A program made the position numbers and the translations under genes. From the NCBI GenBank assembly GCA_014762585.1, contig JABURN010000233.1, positions 1 through 16,905 of the forward strand: a stretch of 16,905 nucleotides of DNA, given 5' to 3'. Below the pieces are notes generated by a model. The model was not told where the DNA came from, did not search any database, and worked only from the letters and a program-made list of their open reading frames with translations. Below, one piece after another: positions 8,177-15,514 of the stretch. The stretch is from Methylophaga sp. GTDB taxonomy: Bacteria; Pseudomonadota; Gammaproteobacteria; Nitrosococcales; Methylophagaceae. Position 1 is the stretch's first letter, and the number at the start of each line of letters is the position of its first letter.

Positions 8177-10324
8177 ATGAGCAATCTAAAAAGCCTCTCC
8201 ATGAACCTCAGCCGGGCAGAGAAAAAATGGCTGCCCTGGTTCGGCAGCACTGGCAAACTGGCCATGCTACGGTCCTGCTTCCTGAACCGCCACAATTATC
8301 AGGCTGTTGAAAAAACATTTGAAGGGATTGCCGCCACCCGTGTCAAACTGCTCCAGCAATGGGCTGGCAGCCAGTGGGATCAAATGGAATTGCTCGCAGA
8401 ACAACTGTCAGGCAGCTACCCGGATATCAACCTCACAGCCCTCAACGATAGACTCAGCGCCGCACCGGACTTTTCTGAACTGTTTGTTATTGACACCAGT
8501 GGCACGGTGATTCAGTCCACTTACAGCGCTCACATCGGTCAAAATGACCTGAATAAAAAAGCCGTGGAGAAAGGCGTCAATGAGGCCTTCCTGCATGGCC
8601 CCTATGTCGATGAGCTCACCCTGAAGATTGGCCCATCCAGTTCCAAGTTTCATGATGAAGCGACGCTGATGTTTTATCAGCCACTGACTGTGGAGGGAAA
8701 TGTCGTCGGTGCAGTCTGTGGCCGCGTGCCTAACGATGTATTGGGTGATCTGATTCAGCGTGAAGCTGGTCACATCTACCCGGAATCAGGCGATAACTAC
8801 ATATTCATGGTCGATTCACGTTTTGACTCGGGTCTGCAGCAGGGTATCGCCCTCTCCCGTTCACGCTTTGAAGACAATACCTTCTCTCATGGTGAGAACC
8901 TGAAAAGCGGCATTCACACTAAATTCGGCACAGTCAGGGTTAATCGTCACACCGAGTTTGAAATTCGTTTCACCGATCCAGCCACCGGTCAGCTACACCC
9001 CGGCGTACGTGAAACGATCAGAAACGGCAGTAATCTGTTTGTGACTTACCCCGGTTATTCAGACTATCGTCATATCCCGGTCATTGGTAAAGGCGTCACC
9101 TTCCAGCTCAAAGGCTCCCCGGATCGCTGGGGCATGATGTGCGAAGGCGATTTGGAAGAGGTCTACCGTCGCCGTTCAATCAACGTCAGCCTGATGAAAG
9201 GCTTTATTTATTCCATGGCAGCCCTGCTTGGCGTCAATACCGGCCTGCATATCCTGACTGATTTGCCGGATTTGGCTATTGCCGGCACTTCAACGGTCAT
9301 GCTGGTCATTATCGCCATGCTCTATAAAACCTTCACCACCAATCCCCTCGCCAACCGGCTGGATGAGATGACGGAAGTCATCCGAACCATAGCCGAAGGG
9401 GAAGGCAATCTCGCCCAGCGCCTGGATACAGGACAGATGAAAAATGACGAAACCGGTGACATGGGCCGCTGGATCAACAGCTTTATCGATAACCTTGATG
9501 GCATTGTCGGTCAGGTCATCAAAACCAGCAGTAATGTCAGCCAGACCAACGAAGCCATGCTGGAAACCAACCGTGAAGCCTTTGTTGTTTCCAATGAAGT
9601 GGCTGAAGCCATCGATAAGATGCTGCATTTGCTGGAAGTGCAGATCAACGACATTGGCAGCGCTTCCAATACGGCTGAATCAATGAAACAGGCGATGGAT
9701 GAAGTCGTCCGTGACGCCCGGATTCAGTTCGAGTCAGTTCGTGATGGCACCCAGGAAATCCGCGATGTAGTTGAAACCTCGGCCAAGGCAGTACAGAACC
9801 TGCACAGCCGCACCGCTGAAATCGGCAATATCATCGGCGTCATTTCCGAAATCACCAATCAGACCAACCTGCTCGCACTCAATGCCGCCATCGAAGCCGC
9901 GCGTGCCGGTGAACATGGTCGCGGTTTCTCGGTGGTCGCTGACGAGGTCAGAGGTCTTGCCTCCCGCACCGCCAATTCAGCCGAAGAAATCCAGAAGATG
10001 ATCGAAACCATTCAGTCAGAGACACTAGAAGCGGTGAAGTTTATGGAATCCGGCGTCGATAATGTTGATCGCAGCCTCAAAAAAACCGAAGAAGCCTCTT
10101 CAGAAAACACGCAACTGCATCAGTTGGTAGAGCAGATGTTTGCCACCATCAAACAACTGGACCAGAACAGTCAGATCCACGGCGAGACTGCTCGTGATGT
10201 CGGCCAGTCAGCCGGTCTGATGACACAGGCTATCGACGCACTACAGCAGCGTTCAGTCATGGTCAGAAACACCGCGCAGAAGCTGACCCAACTGGTGGGC
10301 GTATTCCAGGTCAGTCAGCGTTAA
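8177..10324 (+). CDS. methyl-accepting chemotaxis protein with N-terminal Cache-like sensor and mid-protein membrane hairpin
   Basis: A 715-residue chemoreceptor that would control CheA/CheW. The C-terminal half has the conserved hairpin tip: [20 protein letters not shown] starts at about residue 557 and continues [20 protein letters not shown], flanked by long methylation-helix coiled coils. A HAMP-like region spans about 390-445 (begins [20 protein letters not shown]). Two hydrophobic segments lie at about 343-361 and 366-386. The first 340 residues look like a Cache/PDC-type sensor ([38 protein letters not shown]) and contain no N-terminal transmembrane helix or signal peptide, so the sensor would be cytoplasmic. 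There is no CheR-docking pentapeptide at the C-terminus. The ATG at 8177 has GAGA upstream, and a terminator follows. MCP identity is secure; the ligand is unknown. Confidence 0.93.
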   Translation: MSNLKSLSMNLSRAEKKWLPWFGSTGKLAMLRSCFLNRHNYQAVEKTFEGIAATRVKLLQQWAGSQWDQMELLAEQLSGSYPDINLTALNDRLSAAPDFSELFVIDTSGTVIQSTYSAHIGQNDLNKKAVEKGVNEAFLHGPYVDELTLKIGPSSSKFHDEATLMFYQPLTVEGNVVGAVCGRVPNDVLGDLIQREAGHIYPESGDNYIFMVDSRFDSGLQQGIALSRSRFEDNTFSHGENLKSGIHTKFGTVRVNRHTEFEIRFTDPATGQLHPGVRETIRNGSNLFVTYPGYSDYRHIPVIGKGVTFQLKGSPDRWGMMCEGDLEEVYRRRSINVSLMKGFIYSMAALLGVNTGLHILTDLPDLAIAGTSTVMLVIIAMLYKTFTTNPLANRLDEMTEVIRTIAEGEGNLAQRLDTGQMKNDETGDMGRWINSFIDNLDGIVGQVIKTSSNVSQTNEAMLETNREAFVVSNEVAEAIDKMLHLLEVQINDIGSASNTAESMKQAMDEVVRDARIQFESVRDGTQEIRDVVETSAKAVQNLHSRTAEIGNIIGVISEITNQTNLLALNAAIEAARAGEHGRGFSVVADEVRGLASRTANSAEEIQKMIETIQSETLEAVKFMESGVDNVDRSLKKTEEASSENTQLHQLVEQMFATIKQLDQNSQIHGETARDVGQSAGLMTQAIDALQQRSVMVRNTAQKLTQLVGVFQVSQR

Positions 10325-10349
10325 ATCAATTTCAAATCGATTTCCCCTG

Positions 10350-10378
10350 CCGCAGAGAAGGATTTCTGCGGTTTTTTT
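10350..10378 (+). terminator. intrinsic terminator after the chemoreceptor gene
   Basis: CCGCAGA (10350-10356) and TCTGCGG (10365-10371) form a 7-bp stem followed immediately by seven T residues (10372-10378), 26 bases after the chemoreceptor stop codon. Confidence 0.93.
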
Positions 10379-10415
10379 ATTGTCAGCCATAGTAAGGGCA
10401 TATCCCGAATCATTC

Positions 10416-10421
10416 AGGAGG
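10416..10421 (+). promoter_or_regulatory. perfect AGGAGG ribosome binding site deciding the start at 10426
   Basis: AGGAGG leaves 1 base to the first ATG (10423), 4 bases to the second (10426), 13 to the third (10435) and 19 to the fourth (10441). The second ATG is the best spaced. Confidence 0.6.
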
Positions 10422-10425
10422 TATG

Positions 10426-10956
10426 ATGAAAGATATGAAAATGAACTATGAAAAACGCCCGCATACTGTCGCAGGGATTTTTGAAACAGAAGATCAGGCT
10501 AAACACGCTGAAGAATCTCTGATCGATGAGGGTCACTTCCACTCTGAGGAAGTGCAGTTACTTAAACCCGGTGATACCCATTTACAGGATCGACTGGAAC
10601 CGGAAACCAAGGCCATCGGTAAAGAACTCATTCTGTCCCACTACATTATGGGTGCAGCCGGTTTAATCGGTGGTGTGGTGCTGGCAGCCATTGTGACAAC
10701 GATGGGACCAACCTTTGCCCAATCCAGCCCGCTGCTCACCTACCTCGCACTGGCTATGGTCGGTACCTTTCTGGGTTTGATTGTCGCAGGCGCCTTTACC
10801 ATTCGTCCAGACCACGATCCGCTGATCAACGAAACAATGGAGGCCACAAAAGATAATAAGTGGGCTGTTATTGTTCAGGCCAGTGATCGTGATCATCAGC
10901 AACGGGCGCGACAACTGCTTAGCCCGACAGCAATTTCTGTCATTGACACACTCTGA
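10426..10956 (+). CDS. small two-helix membrane protein of unknown function
   Basis: A 176-residue product (177 from the ATG at 10423) that I do not recognise as a named family. Two hydrophobic helices form a hairpin: about residues 75-95 (IMGAAGLIGGVVLAAIV) and 104-124 (LTYLALAMVGTFLGLIVAGA). The flanking parts are hydrophilic and probably cytoplasmic. The N-terminal stretch VAGIFETEDQAKHAEESL and the C-terminal WAVIVQASDRDHQQRARQLL each look like a beta-alpha half of a small ferredoxin-like fold, with the pattern of general stress YflT/17M-like domains (aromatic-x-acidic, then AxxAxxxL). The ribosome binding site is perfect (AGGAGG), so the protein is probably well made. It stands alone between a terminator and the nrdA control region. 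A stress role is only a hint from fold resemblance. Confidence 0.8.
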   Translation: MKDMKMNYEKRPHTVAGIFETEDQAKHAEESLIDEGHFHSEEVQLLKPGDTHLQDRLEPETKAIGKELILSHYIMGAAGLIGGVVLAAIVTTMGPTFAQSSPLLTYLALAMVGTFLGLIVAGAFTIRPDHDPLINETMEATKDNKWAVIVQASDRDHQQRARQLLSPTAISVIDTL

Positions 10957-10971
10957 TCACAATGTAACTTC

Positions 10972-11020
10972 ATACTGATGATGTCGTCGGTGGTTGTTTT
11001 CTGCCACCGGCGACAGTATG
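10972..11020. other. long bulged stem-loop downstream of the two-helix membrane protein gene
   Basis: The 12-base arms 10982-10993 and 11004-11015 pair with one G-T (wobble) position and a 10-base loop. Outside them CATAC (10972-10976) pairs with GTATG (11016-11020) after a bulge on the left side. There is no T-run, so it is not a classical terminator. It may stabilise the mRNA of the preceding gene. Confidence 0.5.
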
Positions 11021-11155
11021 ATTGCGAGCCCCTGACTCCAGTCAGGCAAAAAATGCTTTTTTATCACCTCTGAAAAATTTATTTTTTCAGCACCAAAATC
11101 GCCCAAATCCCGGGAGCGGGCAGCCCTGCTACGCTACGTCGGGATCACCTGCTAC

Positions 11156-11164
11156 TTATCCACA
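11156..11164 (+). promoter_or_regulatory. consensus DnaA box upstream of nrdA
   Basis: TTATCCACA is a perfect match to the high-affinity DnaA box. A weaker copy, TTTTCCACT (7/9), lies 33 bases downstream at 11189-11197. DnaA boxes are known upstream of E. coli nrdAB, where DnaA links dNTP supply to replication, so the position makes sense. Confidence 0.7.
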
Positions 11165-11169
11165 AAAAG

Positions 11170-11186
11170 TGCACAATTTATGTGCA
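11170..11186. repeat. palindrome between DnaA-like boxes
   Basis: TGCACA-ATTTA-TGTGCA has perfect 6-bp arms with a 5-base centre. Outer bases extend it imperfectly (AAAAG on the left, CTTTT on the right with one extra base). It may be an operator; I do not recognise the regulator. Confidence 0.4.
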
Positions 11187-11212
11187 ACTTTTCCACTTGC
11201 CAAGGCTTCAAA

Positions 11213-11230
11213 AACACACTATCTTGTGGT
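11213..11230 (+). promoter_or_regulatory. NrdR box 1
   Basis: AACACACTATCTTGTGGT has the CAC...TCTTGTGG form of the NrdR repressor site. It lies exactly 32 bases (three helical turns) before a second copy, the usual tandem spacing, and overlaps the -35 of the putative nrdA promoter. NrdR represses ribonucleotide reductase genes when dATP is high. Confidence 0.8.
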
Positions 11231-11252
11231 TCAATCATTTCAAAACCACAAT
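11224..11252 (+). promoter_or_regulatory. putative nrdA promoter overlapped by NrdR boxes
   Basis: TTGTGG (11224-11229) and CACAAT (11247-11252, 4/6) are separated by 17 bases. Both hexamers lie within NrdR boxes, as expected for direct repression. The predicted start is near 11259, giving a leader of about 48 bases. Confidence 0.45.
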
Positions 11253-11262
11253 CTCTAGTGGT
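11245..11262 (+). promoter_or_regulatory. NrdR box 2
   Basis: ACCACAATCTCTAGTGGT is a near-palindrome with ACCAC/GTGGT arms. It sits in phase with box 1, with a 14-base gap between the 18-base sites, and covers the predicted -10. Confidence 0.82.
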
Positions 11263-11306
11263 TTTCATGATTTTTGATTTTTCACCAAATATGCAGGGAA
11301 TTCATT

Positions 11307-14234
11307 ATGGCGAGCGAACCAGCACAATCCATTAACAACGCCTCTGCCGAAAGCGGCTACAGCGTTATCCGTCGTAACGGCAAAGTCACCGACTTTGACA
11401 GCAGCAAGATTGCTGTGGCGATGACCAAGGCCTTTCTGGCCGTCGAGGGCGAATCAGCCAAAGACAGTCGTCGCATTCATGACACCGTTAAAGAACTGAC
11501 CGAACAAATCACCGATAACCTGCTGCGTCGTCTGGACGAGGGTGGTACGGTCCACATCGAAGACATCCAGGACCAGGTTGAACTGCAACTGATGCGTGCC
11601 GGTGAGTACAAAGTGGCCCGTTCTTACGTTCTATATCGTGAGAAACAAGCTGAAAAACGCGCCGAAGAAGAGAAAAAACATCCATCACCAGCGAACGAGA
11701 CGACCCTGCATGTCACCGCCGCTGACGGCACTCGCCAACCGCTGGATATCGACCGTCTGCACGACCTTATCACCGAAGCCTGTGTCGGTCTGGCAGAAGT
11801 CGATCGTGACCGCATTCTGCGTGACACCCAGCGTAACCTGTTCGATGGCGTGAAGTCGTCTGACGTAGAAAAAGCCTTGGTCATGGGCGCCCGTACCTTC
11901 ATCGAAAAGGATCCCGCCTACAGCACTCTGGCCGCTCGCCTGCTGATGGACGGTATCCGTCGTGAAGCCCTGAGCTTTGTCTACAAAACTTACAGACAAG
12001 CCAAGCAAAGTGAAATGGCCGATATCTACCCGGACTATTTCAAAACCTACATTCATGCCGCGATTGAACACGAACTGGTTGACTCTGAACTGGGCCTGTT
12101 CGATCTGGAACGCCTGGGTAAAGCGCTGAAACCGGAACTCGATTTCGAATTCACCTACCTCGGCCTGCAAACCCTGTACGACCGTTACTTCATTCACCAT
12201 GACGGCACCCGCTTTGAACTGCCACAGGCGTTCTACATGCGTGTCGCGATGGGTCTGGCCATTAACGAAATCGACCGTGAAGAACGGGCGATTGAGTTCT
12301 ACAACCTGCTCTCAAGCTTTGACTTCATGAGCTCTACCCCGACCCTGTTCAATTCAGGCACCCTGCGTCCGCAGTTGTCTTCATGCTACCTGACAACCGT
12401 ACCTGATGACCTGAGCGGCATTTACAGCGCGATTCGCGATAACGCCCTGCTGTCCAAATTTGCCGGTGGTCTGGGTAACGACTGGACCCGTGTCCGTGGT
12501 CTGGGCGCCCATATCAAAGGCACCAATGGTAAATCACAAGGTGTTGTCCCGTTCCTGAAAGTCGCCAACGACACGGCGGTTGCGGTGAACCAGGGTGGTA
12601 AACGTAAAGGTGCGGTCTGTGCCTACCTCGAAACCTGGCACATCGATATCGAAGAATTCCTCGATATGCGAAAGAACACCGGTGATGACCGTCGTCGTAC
12701 CCACGACATGAACACCGCTAACTGGATTCCTGACCTGTTCATGAAGCGTGTTGCTGAAGAAGGACAATGGACCCTGTTCTCACCGGAAGAAGTGGAAGAC
12801 CTGCACGACCTGACCGGTCTGGCATTTGAAAAGGCCTACACCGAGTACGAAGAAAAAGCCGCCCGTGGTGAAATCCGTAACTTCAAGCAACTGCCCGCCG
12901 TCGACCTGTGGCGCAAGATGCTGGGCATGCTGTTCGAAACCGGTCACCCATGGGTCACATTCAAAGATCCATGTAACATCCGCAGCCCGCAGCAACATGT
13001 CGGCGTCGTTCACAGCTCCAACCTGTGTACAGAAATTACGCTGAATACCTCTGACAAAGAGATTGCAGTCTGTAACCTGGGCTCGGTCAACATGGTCAAG
13101 CACATCGACGAGAACGGTAATCTCGACAAAGACAAGCTGCAGAAAACCATTCGTACCGCGATGCGCATGCTCGACAACGTCATCGAGTACAACTACTACA
13201 GCGTGCCGCAGGCGCGTCACTCTAACCTGCTGCACCGTCCGGTCGGTCTGGGCATCATGGGCTTCCAGGATGCGCTGTACAAACTGCGTATGCCGTATGC
13301 CTCTGAAGAAGCGGTCAAGTTCGCTGATGAATCAATGGAAGCGGTCAGCTACTACGCGATTGAAGCCTCTTCAGACCTGGCTGCAGAGCGCGGCAAGTAC
13401 CAGTCTTATGAAGGCAGCCTGTGGAGCAAAGGCATTCTGCCAATCGACTCTATCAAGTTGTTGAAAGAGGCCCGCGGCGAATACCTGCAACAGGACGAAA
13501 GCCAAACCATGGACTGGGATATGCTGCGTGACAAGATCAAACGTCAGGGCATGCGTAACTCAAACACCATGGCGATTGCACCGACTGCCACCATCTCCAA
13601 CATCTGTGGTGTCAGCCAGTCAATCGAACCGACGTATCAGAACATCTTCGTCAAATCGAACCTGTCCGGTGAGTTCACCGTCATCAACCCCTACATGGTT
13701 GAAGACCTGAAAGCACGCGACCTGTGGGACGAAGTGATGATTAACGACCTGAAATACTTCGACGGCAGCCTGCAAGCCATCGATCGTATTCCTGATGAAC
13801 TGAAAGCGCTTTACACCACCGCATTCGAAATGGATGCCCGCTGGTTGATTGAAGCCGCTTCCCGTCGTCAGAAATGGATCGACCAGGCACAGAGCCTCAA
13901 CCTTTACATGGCAGAACCATCAGGTAAGAAGATGGACAACCTGTACAAACTGGCCTGGGTACGTGGTCTCAAAACCACTTACTACCTGCGCTCGATGGGT
14001 GCGACCGGTGCTGAAAAAACAAGCTCTGCTCCGACCCCGCCACCATCTGCCGAAAAGCCAAGTGGTCCTAAACCGGTTGCTTCCGGCCCGACCGCTGCGC
14101 CTGTTGCCAGTGCCGCCACAACTGGCGCGACCCTGACCAGCACTGTTGCCGAAGCCGAAGAGTTTTTGGGTGAAGGTATGGAAGCACCGAAAGCGTGCTC
14201 AATTTTGGAACCAGATTGCGAGGCATGTCAGTAA
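11307..14234 (+). CDS. nrdA: ribonucleoside-diphosphate reductase, class Ia, alpha subunit
   Basis: NrdA reduces NDPs to dNDPs using a radical passed from NrdB. I start at 11307 (MASEPAQS) because AGGGA lies 7 bases upstream; an ATG 33 bases earlier has no such site. The product has 975 residues against 761 in E. coli. The excess is N-terminal: two ATP-cone allosteric domains (about 18-110, starting YSVIRRNGKVTDFD, and a more diverged 133-229), as in Pseudomonas-type NrdA. Catalytic residues are in place: C360 (LSSCYL), N572/C574/E576 (SSNLCTEITL), C589 (IAVCNLGSVN) and the radical-transfer pair Y892-Y893 (TTYYLRSMG). A Pro/Ala-rich linker precedes the redox tail CEAC at C971/C974. The stop overlaps the nrdB start by one base (TAATG). 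Confidence 0.98.
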   Translation: MASEPAQSINNASAESGYSVIRRNGKVTDFDSSKIAVAMTKAFLAVEGESAKDSRRIHDTVKELTEQITDNLLRRLDEGGTVHIEDIQDQVELQLMRAGEYKVARSYVLYREKQAEKRAEEEKKHPSPANETTLHVTAADGTRQPLDIDRLHDLITEACVGLAEVDRDRILRDTQRNLFDGVKSSDVEKALVMGARTFIEKDPAYSTLAARLLMDGIRREALSFVYKTYRQAKQSEMADIYPDYFKTYIHAAIEHELVDSELGLFDLERLGKALKPELDFEFTYLGLQTLYDRYFIHHDGTRFELPQAFYMRVAMGLAINEIDREERAIEFYNLLSSFDFMSSTPTLFNSGTLRPQLSSCYLTTVPDDLSGIYSAIRDNALLSKFAGGLGNDWTRVRGLGAHIKGTNGKSQGVVPFLKVANDTAVAVNQGGKRKGAVCAYLETWHIDIEEFLDMRKNTGDDRRRTHDMNTANWIPDLFMKRVAEEGQWTLFSPEEVEDLHDLTGLAFEKAYTEYEEKAARGEIRNFKQLPAVDLWRKMLGMLFETGHPWVTFKDPCNIRSPQQHVGVVHSSNLCTEITLNTSDKEIAVCNLGSVNMVKHIDENGNLDKDKLQKTIRTAMRMLDNVIEYNYYSVPQARHSNLLHRPVGLGIMGFQDALYKLRMPYASEEAVKFADESMEAVSYYAIEASSDLAAERGKYQSYEGSLWSKGILPIDSIKLLKEARGEYLQQDESQTMDWDMLRDKIKRQGMRNSNTMAIAPTATISNICGVSQSIEPTYQNIFVKSNLSGEFTVINPYMVEDLKARDLWDEVMINDLKYFDGSLQAIDRIPDELKALYTTAFEMDARWLIEAASRRQKWIDQAQSLNLYMAEPSGKKMDNLYKLAWVRGLKTTYYLRSMGATGAEKTSSAPTPPPSAEKPSGPKPVASGPTAAPVASAATTGATLTSTVAEAEEFLGEGMEAPKACSILEPDCEACQ

Positions 14235-15400
14235 TGTTGAATTGGGATGATCCATTCTCAGCACCGATAGCCGGTACCGCTGAGGCTAAACAAGAAGAAG
14301 AGAGAGCAGAACAGGCCGAAGCTGCAGCCCCTGCAGCCAATGACCTCACCGAAGCACCCGCTTCGGCTGAGGTCAAAGCGATGCCTCTGAGCAACGCCAA
14401 GCCGGTCAATGTCGATGACAAACGCGTCGTTAACGGCGACACCGACATTAACCAGCTGGCACCGTTCAAGTATCCCTGGGCCTGGAACTACTTCCTCAAC
14501 GCCAACAAAAACCACTGGACGCCACTGGATATCAACATGGCGCAGGACGTTCACGACTATCGTCACAAACTGACGATGGAAGAACGCCACTTCTATGAAA
14601 ACGTGCTGTCCTACCTGACCACCTCCGATATTCTCGCCATGCGTAATATCGGTCTGGCGGTCATGGAAAAAATGGCGGCGCCTGAGCTGCAAATTTACCA
14701 GGCCCGTCAGGTCTATGAAGAAGCCCTGCACACCTGGACCTACCAGCACTGTATCGAAACCATCGGCCTGGATCAGTCGGAAATCTACAACCGCTACCGC
14801 GTGGTGCCCGAGATTTACCAGAAGATCAAACTGGCCAATGACCGCCTGAACACCGTGCTGCGCAGCGACATCGACCTGCGTGACCGTGACGAACTGGAAA
14901 ACTTCGTGATGTCCTACGCCTTCTTCGGCGGCATCTTTGAAGGCGCCTGGTTCTATAACGGCTTCTCGCCGATCTTCGCCCTGCAACGTCGCGGCCTGAT
15001 GAAAGGCACCGCCGAACAACTGCAATACATCATGCGTGACGAAGTCATGCACGCCTCGTTCGGTATTCGCGTCTGCAAGCAGATCATTAAAGAAGAAAAC
15101 GTCAAACTGGATCCGAAGAAAATCCAGACCATGTTTGAAGAAGCCGACGCAGCCGAAGAAACCTATGCCGGTTACATTCTGCGTGACCCAATCCTGGGTT
15201 ACTCAAAAGAAATGCATCACGGCCAGTTCCGTTACACCGCCAACCGTCGTGCCAAACAGCTGGGCTTTGAAGAACCGTTCCCCGGTGCCGAAGCCACTCT
15301 GCCCTGGCTCGATGAACAGGCCAATATGCGTAAGGAGAAGAATTTCTTCGAGACCAAAGTCACCGAGTATCAGACTGGTGCGGGTCTTAAATGGGACTGA
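14234..15400 (+). CDS. nrdB: ribonucleoside-diphosphate reductase, class Ia, beta subunit
   Basis: NrdB carries the di-iron centre and stable tyrosyl radical for NrdA. The full ligand set is present with class Ia spacing: D104, E163, H166, radical tyrosine Y170 (EEALHTWTY), E236 (GIFEGAWF), E270 and H273 (RDEVMHASFG). The conserved C-terminal tail (TEYQTGAGLKWD) should dock on NrdA. I start at 14234 (MLNWDDPF, 388 residues), coupled to the nrdA stop. An upstream ATG at 14225 has its GAGG too close, and the ATG at 14195 lies well inside nrdA. The first 60 residues are an Ala/Glu-rich extension compared with E. coli NrdB (376). No ferredoxin gene (yfaE) follows; a transposon end begins 12 bases after the stop. 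Confidence 0.98.
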   Translation: MLNWDDPFSAPIAGTAEAKQEEERAEQAEAAAPAANDLTEAPASAEVKAMPLSNAKPVNVDDKRVVNGDTDINQLAPFKYPWAWNYFLNANKNHWTPLDINMAQDVHDYRHKLTMEERHFYENVLSYLTTSDILAMRNIGLAVMEKMAAPELQIYQARQVYEEALHTWTYQHCIETIGLDQSEIYNRYRVVPEIYQKIKLANDRLNTVLRSDIDLRDRDELENFVMSYAFFGGIFEGAWFYNGFSPIFALQRRGLMKGTAEQLQYIMRDEVMHASFGIRVCKQIIKEENVKLDPKKIQTMFEEADAAEETYAGYILRDPILGYSKEMHHGQFRYTANRRAKQLGFEEPFPGAEATLPWLDEQANMRKEKNFFETKVTEYQTGAGLKWD

Positions 15401-15412
15401 TCATTTGAGGAT

Positions 15413-15450
15413 TGTAGGTACGACCATAACTTGTAAAAAAACGACCATAA
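15413..15450 (+). repeat. transposon end with two TnsB-type binding repeats
   Basis: ACGACCATAA occurs at 15420-15429 and again at 15441-15450, a 21-base period. The first copy is preceded by the terminal TGT at 15413. Such tandem 20-22-bp repeats at the outer edge are the usual TnsB recognition sites of Tn7-like elements. Confidence 0.75.
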
Positions 15451-15460
15451 AATAGATTAT
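15431..15460 (+). promoter_or_regulatory. putative tnsAB promoter inside the end repeats
   Basis: TTGTAA (15431-15436, 4/6) and GATTAT (15455-15460, 4/6) are 18 bases apart; TAGATT (15453-15458) at 16 bases is an alternative -10. The second TnsB-type repeat lies between the hexamers, so TnsB binding could shut off its own promoter. Confidence 0.35.
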
Positions 15461-15465
15461 TCTTG

Positions 15466-15509
15466 CTCCCTCATAACCGATGTTATAGCCTGATGTTGGG
15501 ATGAGGGAG
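15466..15509 (+). promoter_or_regulatory. inverted repeat overlapping the tnsA ribosome binding site
   Basis: CTCCCTCAT (15466-15474) and ATGAGGGAG (15501-15509) are perfect 9-bp inverted repeats 26 bases apart. The right arm contains the tnsA Shine-Dalgarno GAGGGAG. In RNA this would hide the ribosome binding site; as DNA it could be a repressor operator. Confidence 0.6.
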
Positions 15510-15514
15510 TATGA

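Larger units (their letters stand above)
10957..11306 (+). promoter_or_regulatory. 350-base control region upstream of nrdA
   Basis: I see no convincing gene here. In order it holds a long bulged stem-loop (10972-11020), a small palindrome (11031-11046), an A/T-rich 8-bp stem (11070-11090), a G+C-rich patch (about 11104-11150) that reads like an intergenic repeat, a perfect DnaA box, a TGCACA palindrome, two NrdR-type boxes and a promoter, then the nrdA ribosome binding site AGGGA (11295-11299). Confidence 0.7.

Noticed and set aside
11022..11258. Possible 78-residue gene in the nrdA upstream region
   Set aside because: It has no ribosome binding site, runs through the DnaA box and NrdR box 1, and its product is low-complexity with no recognisable domain. 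Regulatory DNA explains the region better.
11274..11306. Longer nrdA start (MIFHQICREFI extension)
   Set aside because: There is no Shine-Dalgarno before 11274, while AGGGA is well placed for 11307, and the extension is not family-like.
14195..14233. Longer nrdB start inside nrdA
   Set aside because: The ATG at 14195 lies deep in the nrdA tail without a ribosome binding site. The TAATG junction at 14232-14236 is the normal coupled start.
14258..15052. 264-codon open frame on the minus strand within nrdB
   Set aside because: It lies wholly inside nrdB, is His/Val-rich antisense of a conserved gene, and matches no family. nrdB has complete catalytic residues.
15300..15412. A guide-RNA target with CC PAM at the usual distance from the insertion
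   Set aside because: No CC dinucleotide falls where a 32-base protospacer ending about 48-50 bases from 15412 would need it; only a CG (15329-15330) does. This neither proves nor excludes guide-directed insertion, so I make no call.
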